NCBI GenBank assembly: GCA_010015675.1 | Contig: ML976992.1 | Location: 668,770 to 728,767, forward strand | Origin: Byssothecium circinans | Lineage: Eukaryota; Ascomycota; Dothideomycetes; Pleosporales; Massarinaceae | Direction of reading: 5' to 3' | DNA: 59,998 nucleotides | Shown here: piece after piece, positions 23,571 to 35,528 of the stretch | How the letters are laid out: each line of letters begins with the position of its first letter | How positions within the stretch are numbered: the first letter of the stretch is position 1 | Translations under genes and position numbers: made by a program | The notes under the pieces: model-generated | Told to the model about the DNA's origin: nothing | Seen by the model: only the letters and a program-made list of their open reading frames with translations | Databases searched by the model: none

Positions 23571-26438
23571 TCATCGCACGACCCCCTTCTTAACGGCCCT
23601 CATCGCCCACAACGTCCCCTCCCTCCCCGGCCCCCTCCCCACCTCCCCCACAATCATCCTCACAAAATCCCTACTAACCCAATAACTACTATGCGCCCCC
23701 AACATAGTCAAATACTGAATCTCGAGCGGGCCCCCACCGTACCGGAGGTAAAAGTCAACCTGCCCGTTATCATTCAGTAGATACGCTCTCTTCTCCGCAA
23801 TCTCTTCGCGGGTAAAGTTGTGCGTTTCGAGCTCGACGTTGGAGGGAAGACGGATAGCTGCGGGCTTGTTTCTGTGGGTGTGAGGCAAGGAGGAAGCTGA
23901 CGAGGAGGGGTGGGATTTGAAGGGGTTGGAGAAGGCGAAGATGGAGGATGTGGCTGAGGGGATGATGGCGGGTTTGAGCATGGCGGCGTAGTCGACGTCG
24001 ACGGCCGCGTTGAGCCGGTAGGCTACTGGGTCGTAACCGTTGACGACGTTGTATATGTTCTCCACCGCTATGCAGCCGAACTGGCCCCTCTCCCCGGCTA
24101 CGCCGGACATGGCGTATGCTTCTGTGCCTGGTTTCTCTCTGTCGCGGCGCGGGAGGAGGGTTGCTTTGCGGAGGAGGAGGAAAAAGCCTACGGGGCTGCC
24201 GCAGACGAAGAGGGAGGTAGTGTTGAAGATGAAGTGGTCTTTTGGGAGGTCTGAGGTGGGTTCGATCAGTTCGGGGGAGACATGCGTGGGTTGGTTGCTT
24301 AGGATGTCCATGGCCATGACGGAGCCGAGGGAATGCGCGATTAGGTGTACTCTCCCGTGCTCCGAAAAGCCGGGATTGTTTTGGCACCAGAGGCGGTAGA
24401 TGCGGTTTGCTTCGTCGATGCATGCCGCGACCATTTTGGGGTGGTGTTCAGGGGAAAGGTAGTAGGGCACGTCGAGCATGACGTCTGACACGATGCCGCG
24501 GACAGAAGGTAGTGTGTCGGGCGTTATGTCTTTCAGTGTGTATTTGTTGGTTGCTGGGTCTTCGTCGTTGGTGACGGTAGTGGTCATGCTTGTAGGGTCG
24601 TCTTCGAGGGACATCCCGATGCGCCAGTTAACAGGTAGAACCATAATGCCTCCCATGTCCGGCCTTAAGCCTCGTTTAACTTCGTTGACACCTAGCTCGA
24701 CGTTAACTTCTCGTCTGAACGCGTTGATGGCGTGCGTGAAGTGAAACGTTTCCATTCGCTCGGAAAGCTTTTGGCCAATGCCGTGGATTACGAGGACTAG
24801 GTCAGTGACCTGTGGACGTTCCGACTTCGCGAGTGCTGGATCAGACTTCTGTCGCCGGTATGGAGGTACTCCAGCGTGAGATGTAGAAACGCCTTCCCTC
24901 GCCATTTGAGCCATCGGCGTCTTCTTCGGAGGATGCAGCTTGTCCCAAATCGCTTGATCAAAGCCCCGAACCACATGGATCCCAATAGGTCGATTCTTCC
25001 GTATGTAGTTGGCAAGCGGCCGTCTGCCATAGTAAGCCGAAGGCTGAAGCGACGGCCGTAGAATATAAGCATCTTTCTCATTCGAATAGATAATTCCAGC
25101 GCTCCGATACAGATTCCTGCGCCCACCGTGTCCATACTCGGTATCACCAGCAGCCTTATTGTCAGGACCATCCGGCCCAGTCGAGATGTCAATGACATCG
25201 CACGCATTCTCGACCACATCCCGCCGCTCTTTCTCCAGATCATCCGGCTCGTTGGGAAGGGTACTCTGCACCAAACCGGCCGAGATCATCTGCTGCGATG
25301 TTCCTGGTCGACTCTCCGCCTTTTTCGATCTCTCAGGCCACAGCTTGTGCAAGATCTTCATCTCGCCCAACGCGCCTACTTCTATGGCACTATTCAGTTC
25401 ATCGTTCCACGTCTCGGTCCAAGGCTTCATCTCCAGATACCCTGCCTCCAACATATTTGCCACCTCGACCTCTACAGGCATCATGTCGTCTTTGTAAAAC
25501 CATGTCCCTCTCAACACCTTCGCGATATCGTTGACAGGTGCCCAGTATATCGGCTCCATGCGTATCGACTCTGTATCCATGACCACATGATGCAGCCTCG
25601 ACACTCCAACCGGCACCTTCGCGGACGGTCCCTTCCTCGGTTTCGGCGGTCTTCGCATTGGACCTTTCTCCTTCAGCCCCGATAGCGCAGGCTCCGTGTC
25701 ATCATCCCACTTGTAGCTATCCAGCTCATGTGGCGCCGGCCGGCTCTGCGTATCCCTTGACGTCGTTGTCTGTCTCTGCTGTGCTGACGTATTCCCTCTT
25801 GAAGGCGCCCGGATGAACGGTGTCCCCGTCGTCGTAGGCCCCAGCAACGGAGAAGAAGACTCGGCAGGATCCAAAGTCATCGCCCTCAACGACCCCGTAA
25901 GCGTGACGCCCTTCGCACCACCGCTTGAACCAGGCCTACCCTCTTCCACAGACCTCGAAAATTGTCCTCTGCTCGTCGATCGCGAAGGAGGAATATCCCT
26001 CGCCGCAGAAAAGCCCTTGCTATCCTCTCCCGACACACTTCCACCTCTTTTGCGCTTTAGCCTGGCCAACGCCGGATTTGTGGGTGTGCCGGGACTGTCC
26101 ATGCTCCTTCTCTTCTCGCCGAGCTCTTCATTATGCTTGAGGATCTTTTTCCGCAGCTCGAGCCACGTTGTGTTGATAGCATCGTTGTCGTATTCCGAGA
26201 ACGGCCTCGGTGGCTGCCTACGCGCAGTCGAGGATCCGGTAACAGGCGGCGGGAGCGGTGAGAGGGGATCGTCGATAGCGAGCGGCGAGGTGTAGAAGTA
26301 GCGAGCATTTATCGTAGATGGTGCTTCGGCGGAATGCAGGATCTCGCGGATGTATTGGTTGGCATGGGAGGACATCGAGGGATCGTCTTGGGTGGAGGCG
26401 GACGAGTTGAACGGCGAATCCGAAGAGGAACTGACCAT
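23571..26438 (-). CDS. DDHD-domain phospholipase (PA-PLA1 family)
   Basis: A single exon of 955 codons. The N-terminal 260 residues are Ser/Pro/Arg-rich and probably disordered. A WWE-like or central region follows (MEPIYWAPVNDIAKVLRGTW, about residue 293). The lipase part has LVIHGIGQK (about 550) and the elbow HLIAHSLGSVMAMD (Ser about 698). The C-terminal DDHD domain (about 740-935) shows the metal-type acidic/His residues in NGYDPVAYRLN, VDFYLRYGG and GAHSSYWVSRD. Family members (mammalian DDHD1/2, yeast Ddl1) hydrolyse phosphatidic acid and other phospholipids on ER/Golgi or mitochondrial membranes. Fungal orthologues have the same long disordered N-terminus. Nothing is missing from the catalytic core. 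Confidence 0.93.
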   Translation of the reverse strand: MVSSSSDSPFNSSASTQDDPSMSSHANQYIREILHSAEAPSTINARYFYTSPLAIDDPLSPLPPPVTGSSTARRQPPRPFSEYDNDAINTTWLELRKKILKHNEELGEKRRSMDSPGTPTNPALARLKRKRGGSVSGEDSKGFSAARDIPPSRSTSRGQFSRSVEEGRPGSSGGAKGVTLTGSLRAMTLDPAESSSPLLGPTTTGTPFIRAPSRGNTSAQQRQTTTSRDTQSRPAPHELDSYKWDDDTEPALSGLKEKGPMRRPPKPRKGPSAKVPVGVSRLHHVVMDTESIRMEPIYWAPVNDIAKVLRGTWFYKDDMMPVEVEVANMLEAGYLEMKPWTETWNDELNSAIEVGALGEMKILHKLWPERSKKAESRPGTSQQMISAGLVQSTLPNEPDDLEKERRDVVENACDVIDISTGPDGPDNKAAGDTEYGHGGRRNLYRSAGIIYSNEKDAYILRPSLQPSAYYGRRPLANYIRKNRPIGIHVVRGFDQAIWDKLHPPKKTPMAQMAREGVSTSHAGVPPYRRQKSDPALAKSERPQVTDLVLVIHGIGQKLSERMETFHFTHAINAFRREVNVELGVNEVKRGLRPDMGGIMVLPVNWRIGMSLEDDPTSMTTTVTNDEDPATNKYTLKDITPDTLPSVRGIVSDVMLDVPYYLSPEHHPKMVAACIDEANRIYRLWCQNNPGFSEHGRVHLIAHSLGSVMAMDILSNQPTHVSPELIEPTSDLPKDHFIFNTTSLFVCGSPVGFFLLLRKATLLPRRDREKPGTEAYAMSGVAGERGQFGCIAVENIYNVVNGYDPVAYRLNAAVDVDYAAMLKPAIIPSATSSIFAFSNPFKSHPSSSASSLPHTHRNKPAAIRLPSNVELETHNFTREEIAEKRAYLLNDNGQVDFYLRYGGGPLEIQYLTMLGAHSSYWVSRDFVRMIVGEVGRGPGREGTLWAMRAVKKGVVR

Positions 26439-27051
26439 GGTGACAGCGTAAGGCGGTGATGCTTTTCACATTATGAAATATTTTGGTGTTGAGGACACAT
26501 ATACAGAAAAGGATGACAAAACGTGGTATCTTTGAGTCTCTGCGACTGTGGTCTGCGGTTGGGAATGCGTTGGAAACCTTGAGGCTCTGACGCAACTGTG
26601 CCTGCTTAGCGCAACGCCTGGACATGTGAGATTCCCATGCCCCCACGCCCACATGCACGGTGGGGTGGCAGACGACCAGCCCTGAAGTGCCATCCATGGA
26701 GTGAAAACCCGACACATCGGTATGGAAACCACAACACGGCAAAGTGATTCAATATATAAAACACTATATATCTAAGGTCACCTTCGGTAAGCAATACAGG
26801 CGCTGTGCGTACCATTAGTAACCAAATCGGGACGGTGAGAAGCCATTCAAAACTGAGAGTAGAAAAACGAAATTCAGTACGATCCAATTTCTCAAATCTG
26901 AATTGTATACAGAGGCAATGAGAGATCCTCCCCTTATCTCTTGTTCAGCATATGTAATTGTGTATCATTCTCATTCATAATCGTGACAGTGACAGTTCGG
27001 TCTCCATTCCCCCGAGCCTACTCCAACACACCTACACCACTGTATGCAAAG
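26439..27051. other. intergenic
   Basis: Promoter side of the DDHD gene and 3' flank of the aldehyde dehydrogenase. Moderately AT-rich around 26740-26930. Overlapping minus open frames (26887-26466) have no recognisable domain and sit where the DDHD promoter/5' UTR should be. Confidence 0.5.
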
Positions 27052-28740
27052 CTAACCGAAAAGCGCGTCACCCAAACGGATAGACACAGTCTTGACCTGC
27101 GTGTAGCTGTCCAGGGCAGCCTCGCCCAACTCACGGCCGATACCAGACTCCTTGTAACCACCAAAGGGCAACTGCCAGTGAAGCGTGTTGTACGAGTTGA
27201 CCCATACAGTACCTGCGCGGAGAGCATTTGACACGTTGATGGCAGTGTTGAGGTTGCTGGTATGCACGGCGGCAGCGAGACCGTAGGTTGTGTTGTTGCC
27301 GATCTTGACGGCTTCGTCTAGGGTGCTGAACTTGGCGATTGTGCACACCGGGCCGAAAATCTCTTCTTGTACGATCTTCATGTCCTCGGTGACGTTGGAG
27401 AAGATGGTGGGCTCGATGAAGAACCCCTTGTCGCCGATACGCTTGCCGCCGGTCTCGATCTTGGCTCCAGCCTTTTTACCCTCCTCGATGTAGCTGTGAA
27501 ATGTCAGTGTAAAATCTTTGGATCAACGGTTCTGAAGGTCTTACCCCAGGATCCTGTCGAGCTGGAGCTTTGATACTTGAGGACCTTGGAAAGTATCTTT
27601 GTGGAAGGGGTCGCCGACCGCGTTCTTCTCGGCACGCGCCTTGAACCTCTGGATGAACTCGTCGTAGATGGTATCCTGAACATAGATACGGGAGCCTGCA
27701 CAGCAGCACTGTCCGTGATTGAAGTAAATACCAAAGTTGACCCATGAGATGGCGTTCTCGATGTCTGCATCAGCGAAGACAATGTTGGGGCTCTTGCCTC
27801 CAAGCTCTAGAGTGACCTTCTTAAGGTTAGAGCCAGCGGCGGATTTCATGATCTGTCGGCCGACGACGGTTGAGCCAGTGAAGGCGATCTTGTCGACGTC
27901 CATGTGCGAGGAGAGGGCAGCGCCAGCGACCTTTCCGAAACCGGAAATGATGTTGATGACACCCGGGGGGAAACCAGCTTTCTTCACAAGGCCAGCGGCA
28001 ACGAGTCCTGAAAGTGGAGTCTGCTCAGCAGTCTTGAGAACAACGGTGTTGCCAGCAGCAATAGCAGGACCAATCTTCCACGACCACATGAGAAGCGGGA
28101 AGTTCCACGGGATGATTTGACCGCAGACACCAATCTATCCATGTCAGCGAACCGCATTCGATGAAGCACGTAACACATACCGGCTCCTTCTTGATGTAGT
28201 TGAAGGTGTCGGGCGTGGTGTCAACGACCTTGCCCTCGATCTTGTCGGCCCAGCCGCCGTAGTACCTCAAGCAACCAGCCGAGGCAGCAATGTCGCCCTT
28301 GGCCATGGCAACAGTCTTGCCATTGTCTAAAGCCTCGACGGCGGCAAGCAGATCTACATTCTCCTCCCAGAGTTCGGCCAGCCTAATGAGCATCTTGCCT
28401 CGCTCGCCGGGAGTGATCTTGTGTCTCCAGTCGCCATTGAAGGCCTTGCGCGCAGCGGAGACGGCAATGTCGACATCCTTCTCGGTAGCCTCATGGACCG
28501 AGCAGATGACCGACTCGTCGGTGGGGTTGATGACCTCGAAGGTCTTGCCATCTACACCCTTGACCCATTCATTGTTGATGAAGCTGTTCACGCGTTAGCT
28601 TATGAATTATGCTGGGGAGGTGATGTTCACTGCAGCGAGTACTGCGCTGCTAATGCCATGATGGAGAAGACTTACAGGCCGGTTGGCTGGTCATACTCGC
28701 CAGTGTGCGGTGTCTTGAGCTTGATGTGAAGGTCGCCCAT
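27052..28740 (-). CDS. aldA: NAD(P)-dependent aldehyde dehydrogenase
   Basis: Four exons: 28740-28676, 28583-28181, 28134-27545, 27493-27052, giving 499 residues, the normal ALDH size. Landmarks are [16 protein letters not shown] (substrate/NAD entry), [11 protein letters not shown] (Rossmann turn), [11 protein letters not shown] (catalytic Glu about 266), [12 protein letters not shown] (catalytic Cys about 300) and [13 protein letters not shown]. It oxidises acetaldehyde and other aldehydes to acids, in the cytosol since no targeting leader is seen. It is close to the cytosolic fungal ALDH known as aldA in Aspergillus and as the allergen Alt a 10 in Alternaria; that match is from memory. Introns are 92, 46 and 51 bp. 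Confidence 0.93.
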
Positions 28741-30168
28741 ATTGTCTGTCGAAGTCGAAATGGATACGGTTACAAGAGAGAAAGGTGGAGGAGAGGAAAT
28801 GTCTTTGACGTAAGTGAGGGGCAAGGACTGCTTAAGTACTGACGGCTATGCCATATGACAGCATAGAGAGCCGATATACGTTGAGCAGCTACCGCTAAGG
28901 AGACTCGGCCGTCAGGAGCCCCGTCTGAAATCTCTGTCCCAGCCTATAGCAAATGTCGCTGGCGGACATCTGGGGTGGAGTTGGAGCAACAAAAGAGACA
29001 TGCCCCGCTCCAACGACCACTAGCGTGCTACCCCTCCCCCCACACATTCTTAGTCCTTGCTACACCTGCACTATCCTGCAGCCCTCCCGCTCCAATCTAG
29101 CCAACATGTTGTACACACGGGCTCCGACTACTACTAATGTGCGATCCCGGTGCAGTGTGTAGAACTCGGCATCTAGCATGCGATTGACATGCCAGACGAA
29201 AAATAGACGACACCTGAGCCTCCCCTCCACGGTGACAGTGACAGTGACAGCACCCAAGCTCACCACCCAGCTAAACAGCTACATACCCACCGAGCTAGCA
29301 CAAACACGGTATCCCCACGCGTCAACGGGTCTTCCCTCGGTTTCCATTCGAGCGAGAACCGGCGTACAGTGTGTGCACGTCTGCCTCTGCAGTAGTGGTA
29401 CAGATTCGCCTGCAGAAATCTACTCCCAAACACGCTGGGCCGCGATTAGCCATGCAGAAGGCACCGTGAGCATCTCCTGAGCGAGTCGTAAATGCGTCCA
29501 TCCGAGCCATACGAACAACATCGGCACATATCGGATGCGCCTTCCATTGGCCCACGGCTACCGGAACCTGTCAGAAACCATTACAAATGATGCGAGGAAC
29601 GGTTTGGCGGGAGAGCCAGCAATTTTGGCGCCATTCTCCGCACAAAAGGAAACCTTAAAGCCTGCGCAGGGCGTACAGCTGAATGTTGGATGCTGGAGTG
29701 AGTAGGTGGTGCGATTGTGAATTCTAGACTTCGCAGCTTTATGTAAAAGTGGCTGAAGAACAGGCGGGGAAGTGCATGGTGAACGTCGCACGCGCGACGC
29801 GGGGTACATCAGCATCAGTCCAGGCGCGGAATGGTTCCAGTAGAGCGTGGTTGATGCATGGACACGACAATGGTGAACGGATATTTGGTGGTAGTCAACC
29901 GTATATTGGCTACCTACTCAGCAGATTGGAAAACAGGCCGAAGGACCGGGGCACCTGCTGTGTCTATAACTGTACAATCGAGTCGTGCAATCTGGTATGA
30001 AATCCCTTGTCAAGCCCTGTCAAACTCTGACGGCAGACTTGACGTTCCACCAAACTGGGAAGAAGGTCGCCAAATAATCATGCTGAAGCCCCCAGCAGCC
30101 CAAAGAAAGGAAGAGTGGCGTGAAAGTTGGTGGAAGATTGATGCGTGCCCAAGAGGTCGTGGAGACCA
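28741..30168. other. gene-free stretch
   Basis: About 1.4 kb between the ALDH start and the end of the export-adaptor gene. Short open frames only. A small (GTGACA)-like run occurs near 29230-29255. No RNA gene recognised. Confidence 0.5.
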
Positions 30169-31609
30169 CTAGATCATCTCGTCATCCATGTTAGTGTCGG
30201 CCACAGCGCTCTGAACAGCGCCGCCATTAGTGACCATGGCATCGTTTCCGCCGTCAGCAGCCGGGAAGTAGTCGTCCATCTCGGCGTCAAGCTCCTCAAC
30301 CGTCTTCTTCTTGGTGCGCTCGCGGCCACCACGGCCATCACGACCACGTCCACGACCAGCACGACCGCCGCGAGCTCCCCGGGCCCCACCAGGCGCGGCC
30401 TTAGTCTCAGTGACTGGCTTCGGCTTGTCCTTCTTCGGCTGGCTGGAGCGAGCATTAGACTTGGTCGAGTTTATATGGGGAGGAGTAGCGTACGTGACAC
30501 GGTCGGCAAGGTTGTTGGGGCGCGCCGTAGCAGCGGCAACGTTGGCGGCACTAACCAGCATCTCCACACGGATGGGTCGGGAGTCGATCTTCACACCCTG
30601 GAGTGCAGCAGTGGCCTTGGCGGCTTGCTCCTGACGGGTGAAGGTGACAGTGGCGGTTCCCAAGCTCCGACCATTGGCTCCATACTGTACGGTGACCTTC
30701 TTAGGCCTGCCAACCTGAACAGCTGTAGCGAAGTAATCCTACAAGGGTATTAGTCGTCGTCGCAGATGTCAATCGAAGTGAGAAGCAAGATAAGCGAGTC
30801 CGGGCGGGAGACATTGATGGGCGGTTCCAGGTTCGCGGACGGAAGAGTGTGCTCAGAAACAGAATCAATGTCCAGATGCGGCAGCGGCAAACTCTGACGA
30901 AGCAGATACAGTATGGCATGAGCGTGGTGCATGCGAGGGAAGCGTTGGATCTGCATAGACACCAGCTCTTTATGCGCTTCATCCATCCCCACTTGTTCGC
31001 ATTATTCCCTCTTGTGCATGTGATGTTGCTCGCCTCTTGTGTGGTGCACGCACTGCCGCGTACGCAGTTGGCAGTTCTGGACAAGGATCTCTGACTTTCG
31101 TCGTCGCAGCACTTGCGAGTGTCGCATGCTGCAAAGCACAATACTGGTCGTGACTGCCCGACACAGACGTTTGTATGGCTCGTATGCAAGCATGACTATG
31201 ACGCCTGCGCTTCAAGCGAGCTTGATGCTCGTAGTCGGACTCGCGTTCGCTCGCAATTCGACAAAAGCAGGTTCAAAGACCTTCGAAGGTCTTACATACC
31301 TTGAGTTGAGTCTCCTCTACGTCTTGGGGCTGCGTCGTGTTAGTTGCGTCCGTGGAGAAGGATATCGACTTGGCTTACTAGGTTGGAGATCATGATCTTG
31401 TGGTCACCGCTGGCAGGGCCAGTGGGAACGGTAGGAGCGGCCTTGATGGGCTGCTTGGCCTTGGTGGGCTTGGAGACGCCGCCGACGGGAGCACCGGTAG
31501 AGCGACGTCCAGCATTGTTGCGACGGGCACCACGGCCACGACGGCCAGCGCGCTCAGTCATGAGGATGTCGTCGAGCGACGTGTTGAGCTTGTTCTCGGT
31601 TCCGGACAT
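30169..31609 (-). CDS. yra1: mRNA export adaptor Yra1/REF/Aly (TREX)
   Basis: Three exons: 31609-31379, 31329-31300 (30 nt), 30738-30169, giving 276 residues. The N-terminus LNTSLDDILM is the UAP56/Sub2-binding motif of REF proteins, followed by Arg/Gly-rich sequence (RAGRRGRGARR). The RRM runs about 71-150; its RNP2 strand HKIMISNL and the PQDVEETQLK helix are split by the small introns, and RNP1 is RSLGTATVTF. An RGG region (about 205-235) and a C-terminal EELDAEMDDYF follow, the second Sub2-binding end. Yra1 hands mRNA from the TREX complex to Mex67 in the nucleus. The second intron is 561 bp (30739-31299), ten times the local norm, and starts with GTATGTAA, close to the non-optimal donors of regulated introns. 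Yeast YRA1 also has one long, autoregulatory intron. Confidence 0.93.
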
Positions 31610-32099
31610 GTTTAGAGTCGGTAGTGGGTAAGTACGGGAGTGTCGGGGTTGACAGGTAGAGGTGGAGGATGAAGTGGAGCCGGTGTGTGGGCTAGGCTTT
31701 ATGCGCGCGTTGATGAGGCTATCACGGCGGCGAGACGGCGTCGGGCGCTGTGTTGACGGTGACGCGTTGAGCGAAGGTGTTGCAGCGGCAAGACTCAGTG
31801 GGTGAAGAGTCGGAAAACAAAGATTAGGCGCTATGTAAAGAGCGCGAGAAAGTAATGGGGGTGTGGAATGAAGTGGAGTTGCAGTGGGAGGGCGGAGGTG
31901 GTGGATGGAAGAGAAGGCGACAGCGACGGAGAGCGAAGGCCTAAGAAGGGGAAGGCAGCAAAAGGAGCAGGAACAGCCGCGCTAAGCCACACCCAAAGCT
32001 TGGCATTCAACCCCCACGTCATTGGCCCATCGTCGCTGCCTTCACAGCGCGACTTCTCAACTCCAGGAAGGCGCGGTGATGGACTGGCAACACTGAACC
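31610..32099. promoter_or_regulatory. divergent promoter region, yra1 / vps11
   Basis: 490 bp between two divergently transcribed essential housekeeping genes; both core promoters must be here. GC-rich and G/A-rich, without a clear TATA box on either side. Confidence 0.5.
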
Positions 32100-35000
32100 A
32101 TGGCAGTCACTCCGGTAAGCTTCAGTGAACAACCATTCACCCACATATATAAAAGGCGAGCATGTTCCCGCTGACGCCTACACAGTGGCAATTCAAGTTC
32201 TTCGACGTCTCGCAAGTCAAGCTCCCGCCCGACGAGAGCTCATTCCTCTCCGAGGTATGACGCTCCCCTCACGTTGACGCTGGCTACCGCTTCCTCACAC
32301 TTTTCAGATCGGAAATGTCACATCGGTAGTCTCTGGATCCGAGAGCATCTTCTTCGGCAGCGCAGATGGCGTCGTGCGCATCCTGTCGCAGGCCTTCAAG
32401 GTCGTGCGCTCGTTCAAGGCCCACGAGGCGGGCGCAATAACACACATGAAGCAAGTGCCGGGGACATCGCTCCTAGTCACGATAGCTGAGGATCTGTCGA
32501 ATGAACCGGTGCTGAAGGTATGGGCGTTGGACAAGCTCGAGAAGAAGACGGGCATCCCGCGCTGCCAGAGCACCCTCACCATCCAGAATGGCCGCAAGCA
32601 GTTCCCTATATCGGCCTTTGCAGCCCTCGACGACCTGTCTCAGCTCGCAGTTGGTTTCGCGAATGGCGCCGTCACAGTGGTCAGAGGCGACCTCATACAC
32701 GACCGTGGCGCAAGACAGCGGACCGTTTTCGAATCCGAGGAGCCCGTCACTGGCATAGCTTTCCGCGAGGACAACATCACCACTCTCTACATCGCCACGA
32801 CGGGCCGCATAATGACGCTCGTCATCTCAGGCAGAGGGCAAGGGCAGCCCGCAAAGTCGCTCGACGAGTACGGCTGCGGTGTTGGATGCATGGCTGTAGA
32901 CAAGACAACGCGTGATGTCGTGGTTGGAAGGACCGATGCTATCTACTACTACGGCCAACATGGTCGGGGCCCACCATACACGTACGAAGGCGAAAAGAAG
33001 CTAATCGCCACGTTCAATGACTATGTTGTGATTGTTTCGCCTCCCAAGTCCAATCAAGCGGCCCGTACCAACCCTCTCCGAGCATTGGGCATTGGTGCAG
33101 CGGATGTCTTCAATACCTCAACTTTCACCCTTCTCAATACTGAGCTGCGATTTGTGGCCCATCAAGAGCAGATGTCAACCGAGATCAAGGCAATAGTGTC
33201 TGAATGGGGCGACCTCTTCATCCTCACCACAGAGGGGAAAATCTTCCGCTACCATGAAAAACCGTTCGCTCAGAAGCTCGACATTTTATATCAGCGAAAC
33301 CTACATGTGCTTGCCATCAACATGGCGCAAAAGGCGGGCCTCGGTTCCTCACAACAGAATGTCATCTTGCGAAAGTATGGCGACTATCTGTACCAAAAGC
33401 AGGATTACGATACTGCTATGCAGCAGTACCTCAAAGCGATCGATAATACCGAGCCATCTCAAGTTATCCGCAAGGTAGATTCACGTACTGCGCAGGTGGA
33501 TTCTCAGCTGACATTGCCCAGTTCCTCGATACGCAGCGAATACATAATCTGATTGAGTATCTCGAAGAGCTGCATGACCATCACAAAGCGACATCGGATC
33601 ACACAACACTACTCCTGAATTGCTATGCCAAACTGAAGGATGTGGAGAAACTGGAGGAGTTCATCAAATCGCCAGACGATCTCAAATTCGATCTCGACAC
33701 AGCCATATCAATGTGCCGCCAAGGAGGTTACTTTGATCAAGCGGCGTACCTCGCACGCAAGCATGGTGAACACGAGCTCGTCGTTGACGTCCTGATTGAA
33801 GATTCGAAACGCTATGCAGAAGCACTTGCCTACATTTGGAGGTTAGAGCCCGAAGTGGCCTACTACAACCTTCTGAAGTACGCAACAGTGCTTCTGGAAC
33901 AATGCCCGAAAGACACTACTCGACTATTCATCGATTATTACACTGGCAATTTCAGACCGAAAAAGGACGCCATCGTCTTACCCAATTCCCCTTCTCCTCC
34001 AGGCATGGGGATGGGCTTTGGTGCTGCATCAAGCGCAGTGCAGAACCTGGCTGCGCTTCTTCCCCTTCCCTACATGAACACCAGTGCGGTTGCAACACCG
34101 CCGCCTGGTGATTCAAAGTCGACAATGAGCCAAGCCCAAATTGTAGAGACGAACACCGATGACCCGCCGCCCGAATACAAGATACCCAAGCCTCGAACAG
34201 CCTTTTCTGCGTTCGTGGATCATGCGCAAGAGTTTATTGTCTTCTTAGAAGCCTGCATCAAGTCAGAGAACCTACGCGAGGATGACAAAGTCGACCTATA
34301 CACCACCTTGTTTGAGATGTATCTCCACATTGCGTCATCGAAGAAAGACGATGAACGTCAAGAGTGGGAAAACAAGGCCAAGAAACTTGTCAAAGGCAAC
34401 AACATCCCAATCGATACCTCAAACGTGCTCTTGCTCTCCCACCTCTCCAACTTCCGCGACGGCACAATACTCGTCCGGGAACAGCAAGGCCTCCACTCTG
34501 ACATCTTCCGCTCCTACACCGCCGCCAACGACACCCAAGGCGCCATCCGCGCGCTCCGCAAATACGGCCCTGAAGAGCCCGCCCTCTACCCAGCCGCCCT
34601 CGCCTACTTCACCTCTTCCCCAGAGATCCTTGCTGAAGCCGGCGACGAGCTCGACACAGTCCTCCGCAAGATCGACGATGACGGCCTCATGGCGCCCCTC
34701 CAAGTCATCCAAACCCTCTCCACCAACGGCGTGGCCACCATGGGCATGATAAAAACCTACCTCAGCACCACCATCTCCCGCGAACGCCAGGAAATCGCCA
34801 CCAACCGCAAAACCATCGAAACCTTCCGCTCCGACACGGAAACCAAGAAACTCGAACTCCAGAACTTGAACACCAAACCCGTCGTCTTCCGCGCCACGAG
34901 GTGTAAAGTCTGCGGCGAGGCGCTGGATCCGCCCATGGTGCATTTCTTGTGTAAACATAGTTTCCACCAGAGGTGTTTGAGCGTGGATCGCGATGTTGAA

Positions 35001-35192
35001 GAGGACGAGAGTGTGGAGTGTCCGGTTTGTAGTTCGGCGAATCAGACGGTGAGGGCGATACGCAAGGCGCAGATTGAGAGCGCGGAGAGACACGATCTGT
35101 TTCTGGATGCGCTTAAGAGGGGGAGGGACGGGTTTGCGGTTGTTAGTGAGTGGTTCGGCAGAGGGGTTATGGGGGTTGGGACGGTGGAGTAG
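32100..35192 (+). CDS. vps11: Vps11/Pep5, HOPS and CORVET core subunit
   Basis: Four exons: 32100-32114 (15 nt), 32186-32254, 32308-33474, 33522-35192, giving 973 residues. The N-terminal half forms a beta-propeller (WQFKFFDVSQVKLP start; repeated GxxdGxVxxl units such as FGSADGVVRIL). The middle and C-terminal half is an alpha-solenoid with clathrin-repeat helices (for example YLARKHGEHELVVDVLIEDS). A RING-type domain lies at about 875-930: CKVCGEALDPP, LCKHSFHQRC and ECPVC. Vps11 scaffolds the class C core of the HOPS and CORVET tethers that drive endosome and vacuole fusion. Introns are 71, 53 and 47 bp. The 15-nt first exon is needed to provide the start codon. Confidence 0.95.
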
Positions 35193-35528
35193 GGGGGCTT
35201 TTCAGATGGGTCGGTGTTGATTAATTCGATATATCTCTAGGAATGAAAAACTATCTGAGAGCAACCTTGTCATGGGTTGGGTATTGCATTACCTGGTTTC
35301 CATGGAGGACAAGCGTCTGTATACCATTTTTTGATACCGATAAGTTTTTTATTTGTTCCTATGTATGTAAATCCTCTGGAACTTCCCCTGACGCCAAAAC
35401 GCATACCTACATAGGCTATCTTACCCTCCCTTTCCCCTTGGACTCCCTACACTATCGTCCTCTAACAGCTGCCTCCCATCCCATCACAGCCCTAACCCCA
35501 TGCAGAACCGAAACCATCCCTCCCAACC
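35193..35528. other. intergenic between convergent genes
   Basis: 3' flanks of vps11 and the coiled-coil gene. Nothing else recognised. Confidence 0.5.

Noticed and set aside
24876..25685. Plus-strand frames opposite the DDHD gene
   Set aside because: Shadow frames of a long, convincing single-exon gene.
28741..30168. tRNA or small RNA genes in the longer intergenic stretches of the window
   Set aside because: Looked for GGTTCGAATCC-type T-arms with matching acceptor stems by eye and found none; a covariance-model scan was not possible.
30701..31189. Open frame of 162 codons on the minus strand as a separate gene
   Set aside because: It lies almost wholly inside the 561-bp yra1 intron and overlaps its third exon in another frame, has no domain, and its composition fits intron sequence.
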